A stretch of 64,000 bases of DNA from Acanthosepion esculentum (taxonomy: Eukaryota; Mollusca; Cephalopoda; Sepiida; Sepiidae), in the NCBI GenBank assembly GCA_964036315.1, contig OZ038479.1:54649246-54713245 (forward strand), in the 5' to 3' direction. Made by a program: the position numbers and the translations under genes. Positions 46,450 to 59,034 of the stretch are shown in pieces. The notes below the pieces were generated by a model. It did not search any database. It saw only the letters and a list, made by a program, of their open reading frames with translations, and was not told the origin of the DNA. Each line of letters opens with the position of its first letter. Position 1 is the stretch's first letter.

Positions 46450-48080
46450 CCTTAAATAACTTTTTTTTTTACTGAAATACAATTTCTTCAGGGATTTGGA
46501 AGAACACCCTAAAAAGGGGTATGACACATACTCCCAAGAAATATTTTCGCAATTTGTTTTTTTTAATGAAATAACCTATTCCTTAAAATATTAGTTTGCT
46601 ACGGTCTGAAAATTACGTTTGAATCTGATAATTTTCTGATTTTTGGCAAATATTTTAAAACATCTGGTGTCGATTTTTTACTTTCATTGCGGAAAAAAAT
46701 ATTCATTTTTTTTTTATTGATGTTGTCTAAGTTTTAATAACACTAACATTTTTTTTATTTTAAAAAGTAACATTTAATAAGATTTTTTTATATACACTGT
46801 GATTTAATTAAAATAATAATTAAAAAAAAACAAACTTCAAAGCGAAATGACAAAAAAATCCTAGTAGTTTTTTTTTTTACTTTTTCAATGATTTCTCCGA
46901 ATGATGAAAAAAAAAAACTTAATTTATGTTCATGTTTTTTTTTTATTTTGCTGAGAGAGAATAGGAATTTTAAAAAGGAATAAAAAATGGTGAAGCAAGT
47001 CAGTAAATAATTTCTTTAGTTTTTCATCAAAATTATTCGTATTCTTCTTACATACATTTCAGAGAAAAACAAAATGGAACGATTTCTTTGTGTTTAGAGA
47101 TGATTCTGTTGGGACTTCTGTAAACCTCTCCAAGTTTTGTATTGTTCGTTCAGATAATTTTTTTGTAGTTGAAATGAACAACTAAATAGAGAAAACGCGA
47201 TAGAAACAGGAAATTACTTTTGTGAAAATATTTTACATGATAATGTCTGCGAAATAAATTAAAGAGGTGTGAGACAAGATTTGGTTCCTTCGTAAGATTT
47301 TAAAAAAGTTATTCAAAGAAGATGTATGACGTTTCTTCATAGTCAGTCACAGAGCCGGCACTAAAATGTACCCTCACTCTCTAACATGTCATTTTTATAG
47401 ATTTAATTGCACATTTTATTAAAACCTAATGATACACTGTAAACATCGCTGAAAAAGATGACCAATGGCACAAAATAAAACATGGATGTTACGACTGGAT
47501 GTATACTTTTCTTTTTTCTTTTTAAAAAAAAAAGGTTTAATTAAAAAAAAAAAAAAAACCCAAAAGGGCCAAAACTAAGGAATTATTTTGAAAGTTTACT
47601 AAAAGTCAGAATTATTTGATTTAAATTAAATTTCCAGAACTTATTCATTAACGAATGAATTGTATTCAATACGTTAAAGAAACCGACTTTGTGAACACAT
47701 GAAAGTGGTGGATGACAAATATTTAAAAAAATAAATATGCCTATGATGTTATTGTTTTTTTTATTTCATTAAAAAGATCATGTAATAATATAAAATCAGA
47801 ACATTTTGATAATTTGTGTAGAAATCTTACAGAAGGAATTCAATAAAACTCAAAAAAAAAAAAAATTGTGCTTGTATAATTTAATTAAAACATTTCTTTT
47901 GCTGACTTGTCAGGAGAAAAATTTACAATAAATATATATTTTTGACAAATTTTGAAATTCTTCCATTTGCTGATGGCAAAAAAAAACAAAAACAATTAAA
48001 TAGAGATATGTTTGAAGAATTGAAAAATGTAAATTTTGATGCCATTTTCACATCAGAAATATTTTTAAAAGAATTTATGA
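46450..48080 (-). other. ZNF-3 upstream block with candidate exon 1 and weakened donor
   Basis: Paralogue of 26770-29220. On the minus strand GAAGGAACCAAATCTTGTCTC and AGTCCCAACAGAATCATCTC precede GAAAT|GTATGTAAG (exon end 47056). The equivalent ZNF-2 donor is AAAG|GTAAGTG, so the match is weaker here. The plus frame at 47942-48142 aligns with noncoding 29010-29200 and is not called. Confidence 0.4.
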
Positions 48081-48084
48081 TGTG

Positions 48085-49430
48085 GCAGATATACCTCCCA
48101 CTTTATGGTAAGACATTAGTGACAATGTTTGCATCTAGCTAATGTCTTGCCATCATGTGGGAGCTATTTCTGACACAGCCCGTATAGTGTATATATATTT
48201 CATTTGTGCAAAATGTCATTTTTTGTATGGAAGTTCAAAAAGGAAGTCTGTTGATATGCAAGAGACAGTTCAAGTAATGTGGAAAATTGATTATTCTCCT
48301 ACTTTAGCAAATAAATTTTGTCATCGGTCGTGTTGCTATAATCATCACTTTTGTTGGATTGTGTGGATGTTTTTCTGTAAACATTTAAATGGCTCCTGGT
48401 ACATTTGTGGAGAAGTGCTAGAGGTTTTTAGTAATGTTGCTCAGAAACTTTGGAATAAATGAACAGAAGCAATGTTTATTTATTTGACTTCGATTGATGC
48501 AAATTCTTTGTAATTTGGGTTGGCAAAGTTCATGCGACTGGTTGGTTGATAGACTATGGGAGTAGTCGTCATTTTGTTGGTAGTGTCAGAAGTGTTTGGA
48601 AATAGGTGTGGCATCAATCTGCAGAGTATTCTCAGCCCTCAGAAGGTCGGAAAAATATCTTAAGCAGATGGCCACTCAACTCATGCTTGGCTGGTTTCTC
48701 TGGTTGTTCCCTCCCTTATTGCTGCCTGTCATCTATGTCTTTATATACACATAAGAAAGGGCTCCAGACTAATTGGCGCAAAACTTGGTTTCAGCTAACA
48801 TCAAAAGTCTTTTTTTTAATTTTTTTATTAGACAAAATTTACTTTTCAGTGATCCTTTCTTTTTTATAGTGGAAGTTATGCATGGAGCCTCACTAATTTT
48901 GGTAGATTTCTAGTCACAATAACTAGACTCCAAGCCAGCAAAATTCTGCCATTTTGTAGCTGTCTTCAGTCTTTCCTTCCTCTTTTTATTTGAGGTTTGC
49001 CTTCTCATTAGTTGAAAGAGAATTATAGAGAGAGAAAGGTAGAAATAGATAAGGGTTTTAAAAGAAAGCAAATGCCTTATTTTAATTCTTTTTTTTATAT
49101 ATTTTATTTTTTTGGAAATAAAAAATTTAATCATGTAAGATTTGTGTGTTTGTGTATGTGCAAGAGTTTAGTTGACAGTTGTCTGAGGAAAGGCGTGTTA
49201 CCCAGCTGTGATGCCCTCATCTAGGTGCTACTACATCTTGGAGCAAGAAAATGAAAAGAGAGAGAGAGAGAATGTTTGTCTTTTAAACAACACAAATTAA
49301 CAGGCATTTTGGCAAAGCTAAGTGGGGTTACCCACAGATGTATGTAGTGGATGATCATAGCAACTTGGTTGAGGGCCAATTTATAATATCTATGAATTCA
49401 AATTGTACCGTCTGTCTTCACAATTGGAAT
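48085..49430. other. Unassigned region
   Basis: Plus-strand frames at 48142-48462 and 48606-48869 look moderately protein-like (ILSRWPLNSCLAGFSGC) but no family is recognised and they lie in different frames with stops between. They may be a decayed gene or transposon. A short GA run is at 49255-49272. Confidence 0.3.
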
Positions 49431-49439
49431 AATTCAGCC

Positions 49440-50010
49440 TGTTGAATCTGAAAATTTCACTGATGTTCCCATGCTTTTTCGTCTGTGAACTACTTCACTT
49501 TCTTCCTCAAAATCTAGTGAAATGGATGTGGTCTAAAAAATCTAGGTGTCGCCTCTCTTGCAAATATATTGTCACTTCTTGGATTTCCATTAGACTAAAT
49601 TTTCTTTGAATGTATCAGGGAAATCTGTCTGGTACATCACAAAGCATCATGATTTTTACTCTTTTTTGCTGGTATCATAAAAAATTTCTGATGGCCAAAA
49701 GGGAGACAAGTAGAATGGCATTACCAATGACGGAAGGCAACATTGTGTGAGATGGTACAGCCGAGTGTGGGTTTTTCTGCTATGAAAGAGTGGTAAGAGC
49801 ACGAGAGACAGAACGGAAGAAAACTAAAGAGATTTTGTTGCCAAAGTGAACTCTATCTACAGAACTATTTACTCCACTTTGTTTCTCATGCAGTCTAAAA
49901 ACTCTAGGTGTGGCCTTCTCATTCAGGAATACCATTGCTTCCCAGGTTTTTACTGAACCTAATTCTTCTTTGAATACTTCAACAAATCCATTTGGTACAG
50001 TTGTCATGTT
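49440..50010 (-). pseudogene. Probable Ty3-type LTR retroelement pol fragments, two diverged copies
   Basis: The minus frame 50007-49780 begins PNGFVEVFKEELGSVKTW, then FLNEKATPRVFR. This resembles the start of Ty3-type reverse transcriptase, where F-x-x-x-F-x-x-x-L-G is followed by A-x-x-x-L and a K-P-x-F motif. A second, more decayed piece near 49660-49440 repeats the layout (FPDTFKENL-like, then PRFFRPH-like, across frames). The RT active site is not present. Moderate confidence, since the match is to a short region only. Confidence 0.45.
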
Positions 50011-50406
50011 AATCTTTCCCCAGATAAAAATTTTAAAAGTGAAATTAAAAACTATTTTAATTTTTAATGCTTAAAATCTAATTTAGGTGCATTCCCTAAA
50101 TAAAAAACAAATTTATATATTAAAAAAAAAAATCTTCATTCATTTTTCTTGTTTACAACAACTTTTTTGTGACTGGTGTACTGGCTTACTAGGAAACCCT
50201 TACAAAAAAATCTGACTTCATAAAATTTAACATTAAAATGAAACTGGCAACTATTTTTTTTATTTTTATCCGCTATTTTGTTAACTTAATCTTGCCACAA
50301 AAAGTTTTTTTTTAAAACTGAAACAAATAAATTTCAAACATCAAGTCGTATTTCCTTTTTTTCTTTTGTAAAAAAATAGATTTCACATTTATTTCCTAAA
50401 ACTAGT

Positions 50407-50459
<53 letters not shown>

Positions 50460-51650
50460 TGTATGTGTCTATGTATGTATATATAGATATATTAGAGATG
50501 TGCGGTTTAACTGAAAAACTGACTTTTTGTGGTTTCATCTTCACACTGTTAAATCGCATCAAAATTTTTTCTGAAACCAAAATCATTTGGTTTGTTTTAA
50601 GTACTATCACTACTGAGTGACTATATCCAAAGAAACACTATTGAAAAAGACTTTCATTTATACCGTTATTGTAAGAGAAAAAGATTGAACAAAAATATGT
50701 TAAAAACATTTAATTGAAACAACAGTAGGGGAATTAGCTTTGTCCATTTGTATTCTACATGCACATCACTTAAACCAAGGACTTTATTTCTTTCTCCTGT
50801 TTATGTCTTTAGACCGGCAGGGGACAATGTACTCTGACTAGCAGATCAAGAGTTCCAATAGTGGCCACCATTTTCTTGTCTACAAAATGAAATATTTGTA
50901 AGTGCCTCTTGGTATGGAGACTACTGTTCTTCTCTTAGAAAAGGATCAAACCCGAATGAAGATGCACCAATAAAACCAACAATATAGATGGTCTGCTCTT
51001 CCTTGCTTAACTTATCTTCTGAAAGCCCATTGTCTTAACTGAGTAACAAAAATAAGCCTTCCTGACGTATGTATCACTGAAATAAAATCACTTCAAATGT
51101 ACTGTAATCTTGCGTATAAGAGGTTTTTCATGAAAAATAACGTCCAAAAGTCCACTGTATTTTATACTTCAATTCAGAGGACTCAAAACGCACAAATCAT
51201 GTCAAATTGGATTTTTTTAAATTTACAAGCGAGATAATATCTACCTAATGGTATATTGCAAAGAAGGGAAATAAGTCTTTCGTAAGGTTTGTCTCAGCTG
51301 TGTACAGTTCCATACTTTTGCCAGATTTCGTTGAGTATAGACATCTACATGAGTTTGGGAATCATTCAAAGGTAAAAATATTATTTATTTTACAATATAG
51401 AAAAATCCAAAATGGTGCTTAATTTCAAAGTAAAAACCATTGAAAACAATTTCTTTTTTATTGAAAGGAAATTAATGATGGTTTCACAATAAACACCTTT
51501 AGCAAGTTTTGCAAGCAACCAATTAGAAAAGTAAACAAAATGTGCTGGGTCCTTGCTAAAATTTTTTTCTCTTCTTTTTCAACAGTTTTGGTTGGTTTCT
51601 CTTCTCAAAAATCAGATGCATTTTTGTACATGAAAATAAAATTTTTCTCT
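50010..51650. other. AT-rich spacer with (AT)n microsatellite
   Basis: An (AT)20 run occupies 50411-50450, followed by TGTGTGCGTGTATGTGT. Elsewhere no gene or repeat partner is seen. Confidence 0.5.
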
Positions 51651-51689
51651 TGGAATTTCTCCGCTTTTTTAGTTGTATCTTATACTCCT

Positions 51690-52430
51690 TAGCAGTCTAC
51701 GCACAAAGGATTATGTTAATTACTCTGATGTACACCGATTTCCACCAAGAGGATGTTCAGTTACTACTGGACCATATGAACTCAATAAGACCATTGATTC
51801 AATTCACAATAGAGAAAGAAAACAATGAACTAGCATTCTTGGATGTACTAATATCTTGAATGGATCATGTGTTCAAGACATCTGTATACTGCAAAACAAC
51901 ATTCACCGAACAATACCTCAACTTCAACTACCCCACATAGTGTAAAGAAAGGCATCACCTGTTGCCTATAACATCGAGCAAAGGTCATAAGTGGCAACCC
52001 ACAGACATATGAACAAGAAATGGTCAGTATAAACAGTACTCTATAGCATAAAACTACCCTAGGTATATCCCCCCTCAAACTGGGATAGAAGGGTACAAGA
52101 TGATAACACCACTCAGAAAAGAGCCTTAATCTATGTGAAGGGCTTATCGGAAAAGATATGTGGTCCATATAACATAAGTACAACCTTCAGGAGTGGTCCA
52201 ACACTATGCAGACATCTCTTCTGAGTAAGACCACCCATAGAGGAGAACATAATTAAGGACTGTGTGTACACTATCCCATGCAGCTGTGCAAAAAAAATAT
52301 AAAGGCAAAACATGCTGCCCACTTAAGACTGCAGGAACATAAGACTGTAACACAAGGGGAAATTAAAAAAATCAGTTATGGCTGACCATATATCTATAGA
52401 AAAGGGAAATAACCGCCCTCTGTAGGGTGA
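51690..52430 (+). pseudogene. Second Penelope-like element fragment with GIY-YIG domain
   Basis: The plus strand reads LLDHMNSIRPLIQFTIEKEN then LAFLDVLIS, the end of the reverse transcriptase core. After stops come VYCKTTFTEQYLNFNYPT, ALIYVKGLSEKICGPYNIST and FRSGPTLCRHLF. The nuclease then follows: CVYTIPCSC and, after one frameshift, IYKGKTCCPLKT. This C-V-Y-x-I-P-C-x-C ... Y-x-G-x-T arrangement is the GIY-YIG part of Penelope-like elements. Several stops and at least one frameshift show it is dead. It differs from the element at 1-761, so the two come from separate lineages. Confidence 0.8.
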
Positions 52431-53450
52431 AGCTGAAATAATAGACAGATAGCATCACTGGAAATTACAAAAACTTAAGGAATCGTCATGTATGCAAGGC
52501 TGAAAAAATCTCCTAAGCTGGCCAAGCATACAAATGAATACAATATGGGAACCAGTAATACAGAGCTAGAGAAAAACAACAAAATAAAAATAATTGTAAT
52601 ATAAGTTCTAGTAAAAAAAAAAAATGATTACTGAGATGTTAGGTTTATCTTATTAATATATAAAACTCTGTAAACTTTATATCATGTGTGTTTGCCAGAA
52701 GAGTGGAAAAATGAAAGATATAAACAAGTCATATATAGAGTTGGGAAAAGAAAGATGTAAATTTATTATCATGTAGGAAGTGGGGAATGGAGCTGATTTT
52801 CTTATGCGAAAGTGTATAAAACACATAAAATCTGGCCCCAAACAGGATATGCACAGTTGTCATCAAGGTCCACACCACTCTCACTTGTGAACTTCACAAC
52901 CTCATGCTAAAAGCGAGTGCTGACAAACTTCAGAGATTGTTTCAGACTATGGCAACACTGTCCACAGTAAGAAACAAATTCTATCTCTTGTATCCTCTTT
53001 ACTATGAATCTCGCACACACGTGTTGACTTTTTCACACAAACACACATAACATTTTATTGTATCTCACATACATACACAAAGAGAATTTATATTTCAGAA
53101 TAAAAAACAAAAAGACATTACTTTCCAATCTATGGCCAATTGCTTGTATTCTTGTCGTTATATTAAATTAATGTTCATTTCTTGAAACTATGTTGTCTTT
53201 TCTAATGAATTCTTTAAATGAAAATCGTTTATTCTAAATGTTCAAGTTATGTGCATCTCCACAGCAATATTTTGTTATTGTATCGAATCCCAACACTTTG
53301 AATTTTGACATTCCAAGCTCTTATTGTTCAACTTTCTTCAGACAATTCTTTTAATGTTGAAAGCCACTTCAATAACTGCAAATAAATATATTTTTAAAAA
53401 TATCTCTTTCACACACTTTTCATGATACTAAATGTAAACAGTGAATACAA
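52430..53450. other. Spacer, nothing recognised
   Basis: Possibly the tail of the Penelope-like element near its start. No frame, repeat partner or terminal repeat was found. Confidence 0.35.
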
Positions 53451-53880
53451 GGTTGGCCCAATGGGTCACAGATGGTCTAGTAAGTCCCAAAAATTCACTT
53501 GGCCAAGTGGATAAAAGCATTTGGTTGACGGAGCCAAAAGTGACTTGACCCAAAGAATTGTGAGTCAATCCCTGGCAACTGCAGAGAGAACAAAAACTTG
53601 GAGAGTTATCAAGGGAAATTAATTAAAATGGAGATATCCAAAGGCATAGCATGTGAAATTAGAACAATCTACCCCCATGGACTAAGTAAAGGGTTGGTTT
53701 GAAATTTGAACAAATCTCACCTGAAGAAGGCTGGAAGGCACAACAGCCAAAACATGAATCTGGCAATAAAGATAAGGACGGCAGCCTGAACAATGTAAAT
53801 AGTGCAAACAGTTACAATACTTCATCTCAGAAATATAGACAAATATGGAAAGCAACATTTGTTTCAATTCAAATTAATGA
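53450..53880 (+). repeat. SINE family E, longest copy, tRNA-like head
   Basis: The head has CTTGGCCAAGTGGATAAAAG (A-box-like) and GTGAGTCAATCCCTGG (B-box-like) at tRNA-like spacing. The body has ATGGAGATATCCAAAGGCAT, GAACAATCTACCCCCATGG, then CACCTGAAGAAGGCTGGA and CAACAGCCAAAAC. Shorter copies are at 2870-3220, 3545-3720 and 5780-5900. Confidence 0.75.
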
Positions 53881-54311
53881 AACTAATTTTTCTCAAATAA
53901 TGCTTTAGAAAAGTATATTTTATATTTGTAAAAAATTTTTAATAAAGAGCATTATATTGTGTTGACAAATTTGTCAATATGGATAAATTCATAGATTTTA
54001 CTGATAAAAAAAAAAACACAAAAAGTTTCCAATCAATTTAAATTTAATTTGAAATACAACAAAGTGTTTGCTTATTGGAAATATTAATTTTATTAGCTTG
54101 GAGCTGAAATTAAAACTGAAGTATCAGGAAAGATTGTTCATCTTTTTAAATGCTGTTTCTTAAGTATCACTTTTCGAAACTTCCATGTATCAAAACAAAT
54201 GAACCAAAAATGCATCCCAATCATGGCAGACAGGAATCAATCATAAAAGACTGGCAAACTTGGACCTTTGTGCCCTCCCCCAAACTGTGAAAAGGACAGT
54301 TTTTCCATTGA

Positions 54312-54877
54312 CACCACTATTATTTTAACTACCTTCACTCCTTGGCAATGTTTATTGCTTTAAAACGTGATGAGAATTGTAATAAAACCTGAACCTATGA
54401 TTTTCTTCATTCTTGAGAATTGACAACAAAAGTAAACACTATTAGATTGTTTATTTACTCTATTGATTTTATTGTTTATTGGAATGGTTGGCAAAACATT
54501 GGCTAATCGCCAATCCAGTTGAACTTTATAAAATGTTAAATAGAAAGATTTTCTTATAGTTGGTTCACATATTTTAATAATTTAGTAAATGTTTATAAAT
54601 TTATGAATAAAAAATGTTCATATTTATTTTTTTATAATTGATAAATATTGCATTGCATTATTTTTAATTGTATTAGTTTTTAGAATGTTGCAATATTATT
54701 CTTCTAAATAAACAATCTAATAAATAAATACTGTTTAATATTTTTGTTGTAAATCCTCAAGAACAATGTATAAATTCACTTTCATTATATGTTTAGGTTT
54801 TATTCCAATTCTAAGTTTTTAAAACAATAAACATTGCCAAGGTGTGAAGATAGTTAAAATAATAGTGGTGTCAATGA
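54312..54877. mobile_element. Foldback (MITE-like) element, about 566 bp
   Basis: Arms of about 165-175 bp (54312-54480 and 54705-54877) share ATTGACACCACTATTATTTT, CCTTGGCAATGTTTATTG and AATAAAACCT on opposite strands. The loop is AT-rich without frames. It splits a copy of the 45500-46165 repeat, showing insertion after that repeat had spread. Confidence 0.85.
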
Positions 54878-54879
54878 CA

Positions 54880-55757
54880 TTTGACACTCCATTTCTTTGT
54901 GGGCAAAAAGACCATTCTTCCAAAATTCTATTTTATCAAGGTGACCCTCAGTTAAGGAATAAAAACATTTCTTTATGTCTCATAAAATGCAATGTGTTTG
55001 AGAGCAGAGAATTCATTGTCTCAATGTAGAGAATCCAGTGGCATAATGTATTATTATGAAATCAATTTCTGTTTTTACAGTTTTGTGGAGTTTAATAATT
55101 TTGTAATGAGAAGTCAATGAATGTGTAACTGCTTCTTGTTACTCTCAGTAACATGAGCGTGAGACGAAAGTGACTAGTCTGAAGTGAAAATAACAGAAAT
55201 TAACAAAGTATAGAGAACAATGTTGTAACAGAGACAATAGAATATTGGTGTGTGAAAACTGGTCAGGTTTATTTGGGACAAAGCCAGGACAACAGAAAAT
55301 GTTTAATTGTAACTTGATCAGTATCCCATTCCTTCATTGATGGTAAGATGATCAAATATCACATCTGTTTTGTCTGTTGATTTAAAATACAGGTTGAGAA
55401 TCCTTTATCTGAAATTCTTGGGACTGGAAGTGCTTTGGGTTTCAGATTATTTCTTATTATGGAATACAGGCTATTTAATTTGTATATAGCATTTATAAAA
55501 TGGGGCAGCTTGGGAATGGAACCTAAGCATAAACACGATATCCATTTACATTTCATAACACAGCTTATACATATACCCTGAAGGTAGTTTTATATAAAAT
55601 TTAATAAATTTTGTGTACATATAGATACAGGTAATGACACTAGTCATGTAATGCTCACATAGATTTTTATATGGTGAAATTAAGATGTCATGTAAAAATG
55701 TCTTGTACTTTTTGTATGTGTACAAAAAACATGATCACTACTAACAAAAAAAATATA
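54880..55757. other. Repeat remnant and spacer
   Basis: 54900-55020 is the right part of the split 45500-type repeat (AAAAAGACCATTCTTCCAAA, AAGGAATAAAAACATTTCTT). 55370-55450 contains GGTTGAGAATCCTTTATCTG and 57690-57720 its complement-like partner ATAAAGGATACTCAACCTG, so the Tc1 element may sit inside another inverted element. Nothing else. Confidence 0.4.
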
Positions 55758-57360
55758 CAGTAGTGGCCATAATATAAGGAACGGAAACAACAAAGACATA
55801 AATGCATGATTAGCAATTAAATTAAATTACTTAAAAAGTAATGCATGATTAGCAATGAAATTTTTACCGAATAAAGATTAGGGTGTAATGCATAAATATT
55901 ATACAAAGTTACAAACATTTACATAATATTTTTTTTTAAAATAAAGATTAACTGGAACAAAGGAAATAAGCTACTGGACAAAAGTTAAGGAACGATCTTG
56001 TAAATACTTGATTGTGAACAAAATATCAACAAAATTTAATATTTGTTAAACATCGCCTTATTTTCAATGACTTCTCTGCATCGTCAACCACATGATCTAA
56101 TTAATTTCTTGCAAAAATCAGCAGTAATTCCCTCCCATTCATCTTTCAATAACTCCCATAGGTGATCCTATTTTTTGGGTTTCTTTTCTGAGCCCTTTCT
56201 CCAATAATCTTCCAAACATTTTCTATTGGATTCAGGTCGGGGGCTCTGGGCTGGCCACTTCATTAGGGCGATTCCTTCTTCTTTAAATAAAGCCATATCC
56301 TTCCAAGCCTTGTGGCAAGGTGCATTGTCTTGCATGAAAATAGGAGATTCATAAAGATTATGGTGTAATCTTGGTACCACATGCTGCTGAATAAGACTTT
56401 TGTAAATCTCAGCATTGATATTGCCATATACGCGGATGATAGGGCCAACTCCTGCAGCTGAAATCATTCCCCACACCATCACACTGCCGCCACCAAACTT
56501 AACGGTCTTCTTGACACATTGAGAAGACCTGTTCTACGGCATACATAAGTTTTGCCCTCAGAACCAAATATAGTAAACTTGGACTCGTCACTGAAATGTA
56601 CCGTATCCCACTGTGCGTCAGTACAAACATGTTCTCTCGCATACTCCAGGCGTGCCCTTTGGAATGAGAGGCTTCAAAGCTGGAATACGGGCATGCAATC
56701 CTGCATTTTTTTAACCTGCGAGCAACCGTTTTCCTTTAGATCTTATTATCTGTCTCTTCATTAAATTTACGGGCAATTGATGTAGCAGTTTCAAAACGTT
56801 TTTTTGTAGATATTCTAACAATTCTTTGATCTTCTCTTTGCAATGTTTTTGGAGGTCTGCCGGTTTTTGGTTTTGCATCTAATGTTTTATACCTGCTAAT
56901 TACACGATGAACAACACTTTTAGACCTATGAACAATATCAGAAATCTCTGAAATTGACTTTTTTCTTGATAGTTAGCGATAATGAGTTTTTTTTCTTCAA
57001 AAGAGAGCGTTTTGTGTGTAGAATTTGCCATATTGCTTAAAAATAAAGTCCTAATAATAAATGAACTTTTACTTATTGTTGAAAAGCTCCATCGAGTTTT
57101 TTAACAATGTAAATTAAAAGTTTATGCAAATTATTAACATCGTTCCTTAACTTTTGTCCAGTAGCTTATTTCCTTTGTTCCATTTAATCTTTATTTAAAA
57201 AAAACTATTATGTAAATTTTTGTAACTTTGTATAATATTTATGCATTACACCCTAATCTTTATTCGGTAAAAATTTCATTGCTAATCATGCATTACTTTT
57301 TAAGTAATACACATATTTATGTCTTTGTTGTTTCTGTTCCTTATATTATGGCCGCTACTG
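55758..57360 (-). mobile_element. Full-length Tc1-like transposon, 1603 bp
   Basis: Inverted ends CAGTAGTGGCCATAATATAA and (reverse complement of the right) CAGTAGCGGCCATAATATAA, flanked by TA on both sides. The inverted repeats extend about 250 bp and contain a second repeat motif, CTGGACAAAAGTTAAGGAAC (about 55976), mirrored at about 57165. That is again an IR/DR layout. Confidence 0.92.
56080..57031 (-). pseudogene. Tc1-like transposase with frameshifts
   Basis: The minus strand starts at ATG 57029-57031 (ANSTHKTLSFEEKKLIIANY, helix-turn-helix region). Later come GGGSVMVWGMIS, IFMQDNAPCHKA (catalytic Asp region) and ALMKWPAQSP. A one-base insertion in a C run near 56242 changes the catalytic DLNPIENVW motif to RPESNRKCLE; the correct words continue in the next frame. 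Further stops lie in the N-terminal half and another shift near the C-terminus. Without the last acidic residue in frame, the product is dead. Confidence 0.9.
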
Positions 57361-57364
57361 TATA

Positions 57365-57955
57365 AATGCAATGCCAAACTCTACTTCTACATCAGGTGTG
57401 AGTAACTACATCACTGTAAATGTGAGAAGGAAAATATAGTAAGCTATCAGTCTCTATTAATGATGTTATATTTTAACTAAAATTTTACGATACATACAGG
57501 TACAGGATTTGTCTGAAGACAAAACATGGATTCTGATTACAGTTAAATCTAATGAAACTGAAAAAGTCAGCATTTTATCTGTAATGCAATAATCATGCAA
57601 TGGGTAGCCATGTTACTTTCTAAAGTTTTCCATTTGTGGCAAGTAATGTCAGTACATGAAAAACATTTGGATTTTGGAGGTTGTCAGATTTGAGAATTTA
57701 GGATAAAGGATACTCAACCTGTCCTACAGATATTATAAAATATATTCAGTTTAAAATACAGAAATCAGCTTATACTGTTTTCCAGCTACTCAGCGGTTGT
57801 TGCCAGACAGAAAAGGGAATGAGTCTTTGCAGCACAGTTGTCCATTTCAAGTTTGTTTAAATTTGTTTATATACGTAGGTTTATGCATGTGCATATATAT
57901 TTTAATTTAATGTAAACCTAAATGTTTCTACAAAATTTAAAAAGACTTTTTAAAC
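57365..57955. other. Spacer, nothing recognised
   Basis: AT-rich sequence, apart from the ATAAAGGATACTCAACCTG word noted with 54880-55757. Confidence 0.35.
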
Positions 57956-57959
57956 TTTT

Positions 57960-58260
57960 AATACCAGTGTGCATTTCTTGGTTCCTTCTAAAGTTTACTT
58001 CAACTCTAAATTTCTAACATCTTTGCCTAAACTCTGAAATTTTATTTACTATTTATTTTCTCCTCAATAGGAATATATAGCTTTGCCTAATATCTGATTC
58101 ACAAACCTCCCTCATCTTTAGAACAAGAGTAGAGATTTATCCCTTGTTTCTTATTTAAGACTGAGGTTCTGAAGTCTTTTTATTCTATTTCACTTCCTGT
58201 ATCCTCTTACATCTTAGTGGCATTATCGCCTTGCTTGAAATGAATTGATTAAAGAATTAA
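57960..58260 (-). repeat. Inverted copy of the 59-kb repeat, with LINE 3' tail
   Basis: TTGGTTCCTTCTAAAGTTTA and CTTTAGAACAAGAGTAGAGA..TTATCCCTTGTTTC are reverse complements of words in 59190-59290. 58190-58260 (ATCTTAGTGGCATTATCGCC, TTGCTTGAAATGAATTGATT) matches the LINE tail at 25890-25945. Confidence 0.6.
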
Positions 58261-59030
58261 GTATTTAGACTGATAGTGATATATAATAGGAATCAATTGA
58301 GTTAGGTATGAATAAATTGTTATCAATAGCTTGAGTAAAACAATTATTGATATTAAAGCTTTCTCATTATCAGAGAAAGAAAAACTGATTATTTTCATTT
58401 ATTTTTTATATTTCATGGCCATATACGCATGTAAGCAAAGAGAGAATGTGATGGCCATGAAGCTGTTGATAAGAATTTGATTTACTTTGTATCCAAATTT
58501 AGGACTCTATTGCTTATCCTAAGGTATGGTTTGTCCAGACTGAATGGAAGAGAAATGTATTATTCCAATTCTGAAATTGTGTATATGTGTGTATGTTTGT
58601 GTGTACATTAACTGGAACAAGAATATGTAATTTAGGACTCTATACACACAACAGATATACACATATATGTGAATGTAAAAATGCATGCAGACTGTGTGTT
58701 GGACAGAGAACTAGCTCTTCTTTTATAATATACATTCTATTATGTTTATTTTAAAAGCAATTTAAATTAAAAACTTACTCTCAACAACAGTGGCAGTATT
58801 TTAATAACAACAGTATACACACACATAAAATGATAGACATGTTGATTAATTGTAATGATCAAGTTTTTCATACTATGAATAGTCCTTATATTCATACAAC
58901 AAAAACAGCCATCAATACATAAGAACAATTATGATTTAAAAGCCAGCATCCTTAAATGTATATATTTTCTCATTGTTTTAATCATTTCACCCCAAACAAA
59001 GTTATAATGTCACTAAGATGCAAGGAGCTA
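58260..59030. other. AT-rich spacer
   Basis: Short GT/CA-rich pieces (58580-58700) only; no supported feature. Confidence 0.35.
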
Positions 59031-59034
59031 CTGG

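Noticed and set aside
47942..48142. Plus-strand frame with a protein-like look
   Set aside because: It aligns with 29010-29200, where the frame is broken, so the similarity reflects duplicated noncoding DNA.
48142..48869. Chain of plus-strand frames as a gene
   Set aside because: The pieces are in different frames with stops between and no domain; too weak to call.
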